From Candidatus Cloacimonadota bacterium (lineage in GTDB: Bacteria; Cloacimonadota; Cloacimonadia; Cloacimonadales; WRIO01), in the NCBI GenBank assembly GCA_023230175.1, contig JALNXV010000269.1, positions 1 to 5,101 on the forward strand: a DNA stretch of 5,101 nt. Reading direction: 5' to 3'. The position numbers and the translations under genes are program-made. Positions within the stretch are counted from its first letter, which is position 1; every line of letters starts with the position of its first letter. The notes beneath the pieces were generated by a model. That model was not told where the DNA came from and did not search any database. It saw only the letters and a list, made by a program, of their open reading frames with translations. Positions 4,525-5,101 of this stretch are shown piece after piece.

Positions 4525-5101
4525 ATGGAGTTAAAATTAAGTGATGAATTAAAAGAAGTACTAGAAGAATATTTAAATAATTCTGATGAAAAATATGTAG
4601 AAAGAAAACAAGTAATTGAGAAATGGGAAAAGTATAAAAAAAAAATTATAGATAATGACGGAAAAGATTTTACCTTAGATGATTATACGAATACAATTAA
4701 AAATATTAACGACGATAATAGACCAAATGGTTACTTGTTTAATTTTATTCAACGGCATACAAGTGTTTTTGGAAGTTCAAGATGTGGTAATGAGAAACAT
4801 TGTGGGATAAAGAAAAAAAGTGAGAACTCCTATTTCATACAAAAAGACTCAGTAAATAAAATTGATGAGAAAGATAATGCATCTTATGAGGAGGCTGAGA
4901 TAATTTTTAATAAATATCTTAAACCATTTCTAAAAAAACTCATAGAATTATCAGTAAGTTTAAGAGAAAAAAAAGAACAGGATGATATTGAAAAAAGCAT
5001 CAACGAAATTGATATTTTAATTGCAAAGGGTAAATATAACAATAAATATTTGTACAAGTATAGTGCCAGACAAATCTTAAGAAAGATGGTGGTTCTTGAC
5101 A
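4525..5101 (+). CDS. N-terminal part of a probable McrB-like (modification-dependent restriction type) ATPase; 3' end outside window
   Basis: An open frame of 192 codons runs off the window with no stop. It starts 12 bp after the hydrolase stop, with a good ribosome binding site, so the two genes form one operon. No P-loop is reached. The segment YLFNFIQRHTSVFGSS (70-85), continuing with RCGNEKHCGIKKK (86-98), resembles the CYWLE-x-KT-x-LGSI-x-GGS-x-x-KFGIY pattern I recall from the N-terminal region of McrB-like AAA GTPases. YSARQILRKMVVLD (179-192) looks like the segment before their PEKFLPIYS motif. This is pattern memory and not an alignment. The rest is charged, Lys/Glu/Asn-rich and predicted mostly helical (about 130-170). 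There is no signal peptide or membrane segment. If the call is right, a GTPase domain and possibly an mcrC-like gene should follow. Otherwise it is an unknown cytoplasmic protein. Confidence 0.75.
   Translation, partial: MELKLSDELKEVLEEYLNNSDEKYVERKQVIEKWEKYKKKIIDNDGKDFTLDDYTNTIKNINDDNRPNGYLFNFIQRHTSVFGSSRCGNEKHCGIKKKSENSYFIQKDSVNKIDEKDNASYEEAEIIFNKYLKPFLKKLIELSVSLREKKEQDDIEKSINEIDILIAKGKYNNKYLYKYSARQILRKMVVLD

Noticed and set aside
4783..4803. Cys/His cluster (C87, H92, C93) in the partial gene as a zinc site
   Set aside because: The spacing does not match a zinc-binding motif and there is no second Cys/His pair close by; it falls in the segment better explained by the McrB-like N-terminal pattern.

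Overview
The window comes from an AT-rich bacterial genome. It starts inside the 3' part of a 5S rRNA gene, so it begins at the tail of what is probably an rRNA operon. Shine-Dalgarno sites are clear (GGAGGT, GGAGAG and AAGGAG), and one good sigma70-type promoter is visible (TTGACA, 17 bp, TATATT). That promoter type argues against typical Bacteroidetes. The spacer DNA carries short-period repeats (CGGATT units, CTAAG/CAAAG units, GCGTCTTT units). I associate this style of dispersed repeat with uncultured FCB-type phyla such as Cloacimonadota, but that is recollection and cannot be shown here. The taxon is therefore left open.

Region by region: bases 1-99 are the 5S rRNA tail, followed by a weak intrinsic terminator (106-133). 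Bases 135-1120 contain no credible gene. They hold two diverged copies of a block of about 0.46 kb. Each block contains 9-bp-period repeats, a hairpin element, a MITE-like 180-bp segment with imperfect terminal inverted repeats, and GCGTCTTT repeats. Bases 1157-3427 on the minus strand encode a 756-residue AAA+ ATPase with a degenerate first and an intact second ATPase module. It resembles the ATPases found in extracellular contractile injection system (eCIS) clusters (Afp15/Pvc15 type). Bases 3428-3648 are a divergent promoter region with a perfect 7+1+7 palindrome. On the plus strand follow an ADP-ribosylglycohydrolase (3649-4512) and, after 12 bp, the first 192 codons of a gene cut by the window edge. 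That gene resembles the N-terminal part of McrB-like restriction ATPases.

How the genes may work together: the two plus-strand genes are almost certainly one transcript, and the AAA+ gene is transcribed away from the same regulatory gap. A (putative) McrB-like protein, an ADP-ribose hydrolase and an orphan eCIS-type ATPase next to an rRNA operon and repeat-rich DNA would fit a small accessory or defence island. This is inference from context. No contractile tail, ADP-ribosyltransferase or McrC gene lies inside the window.
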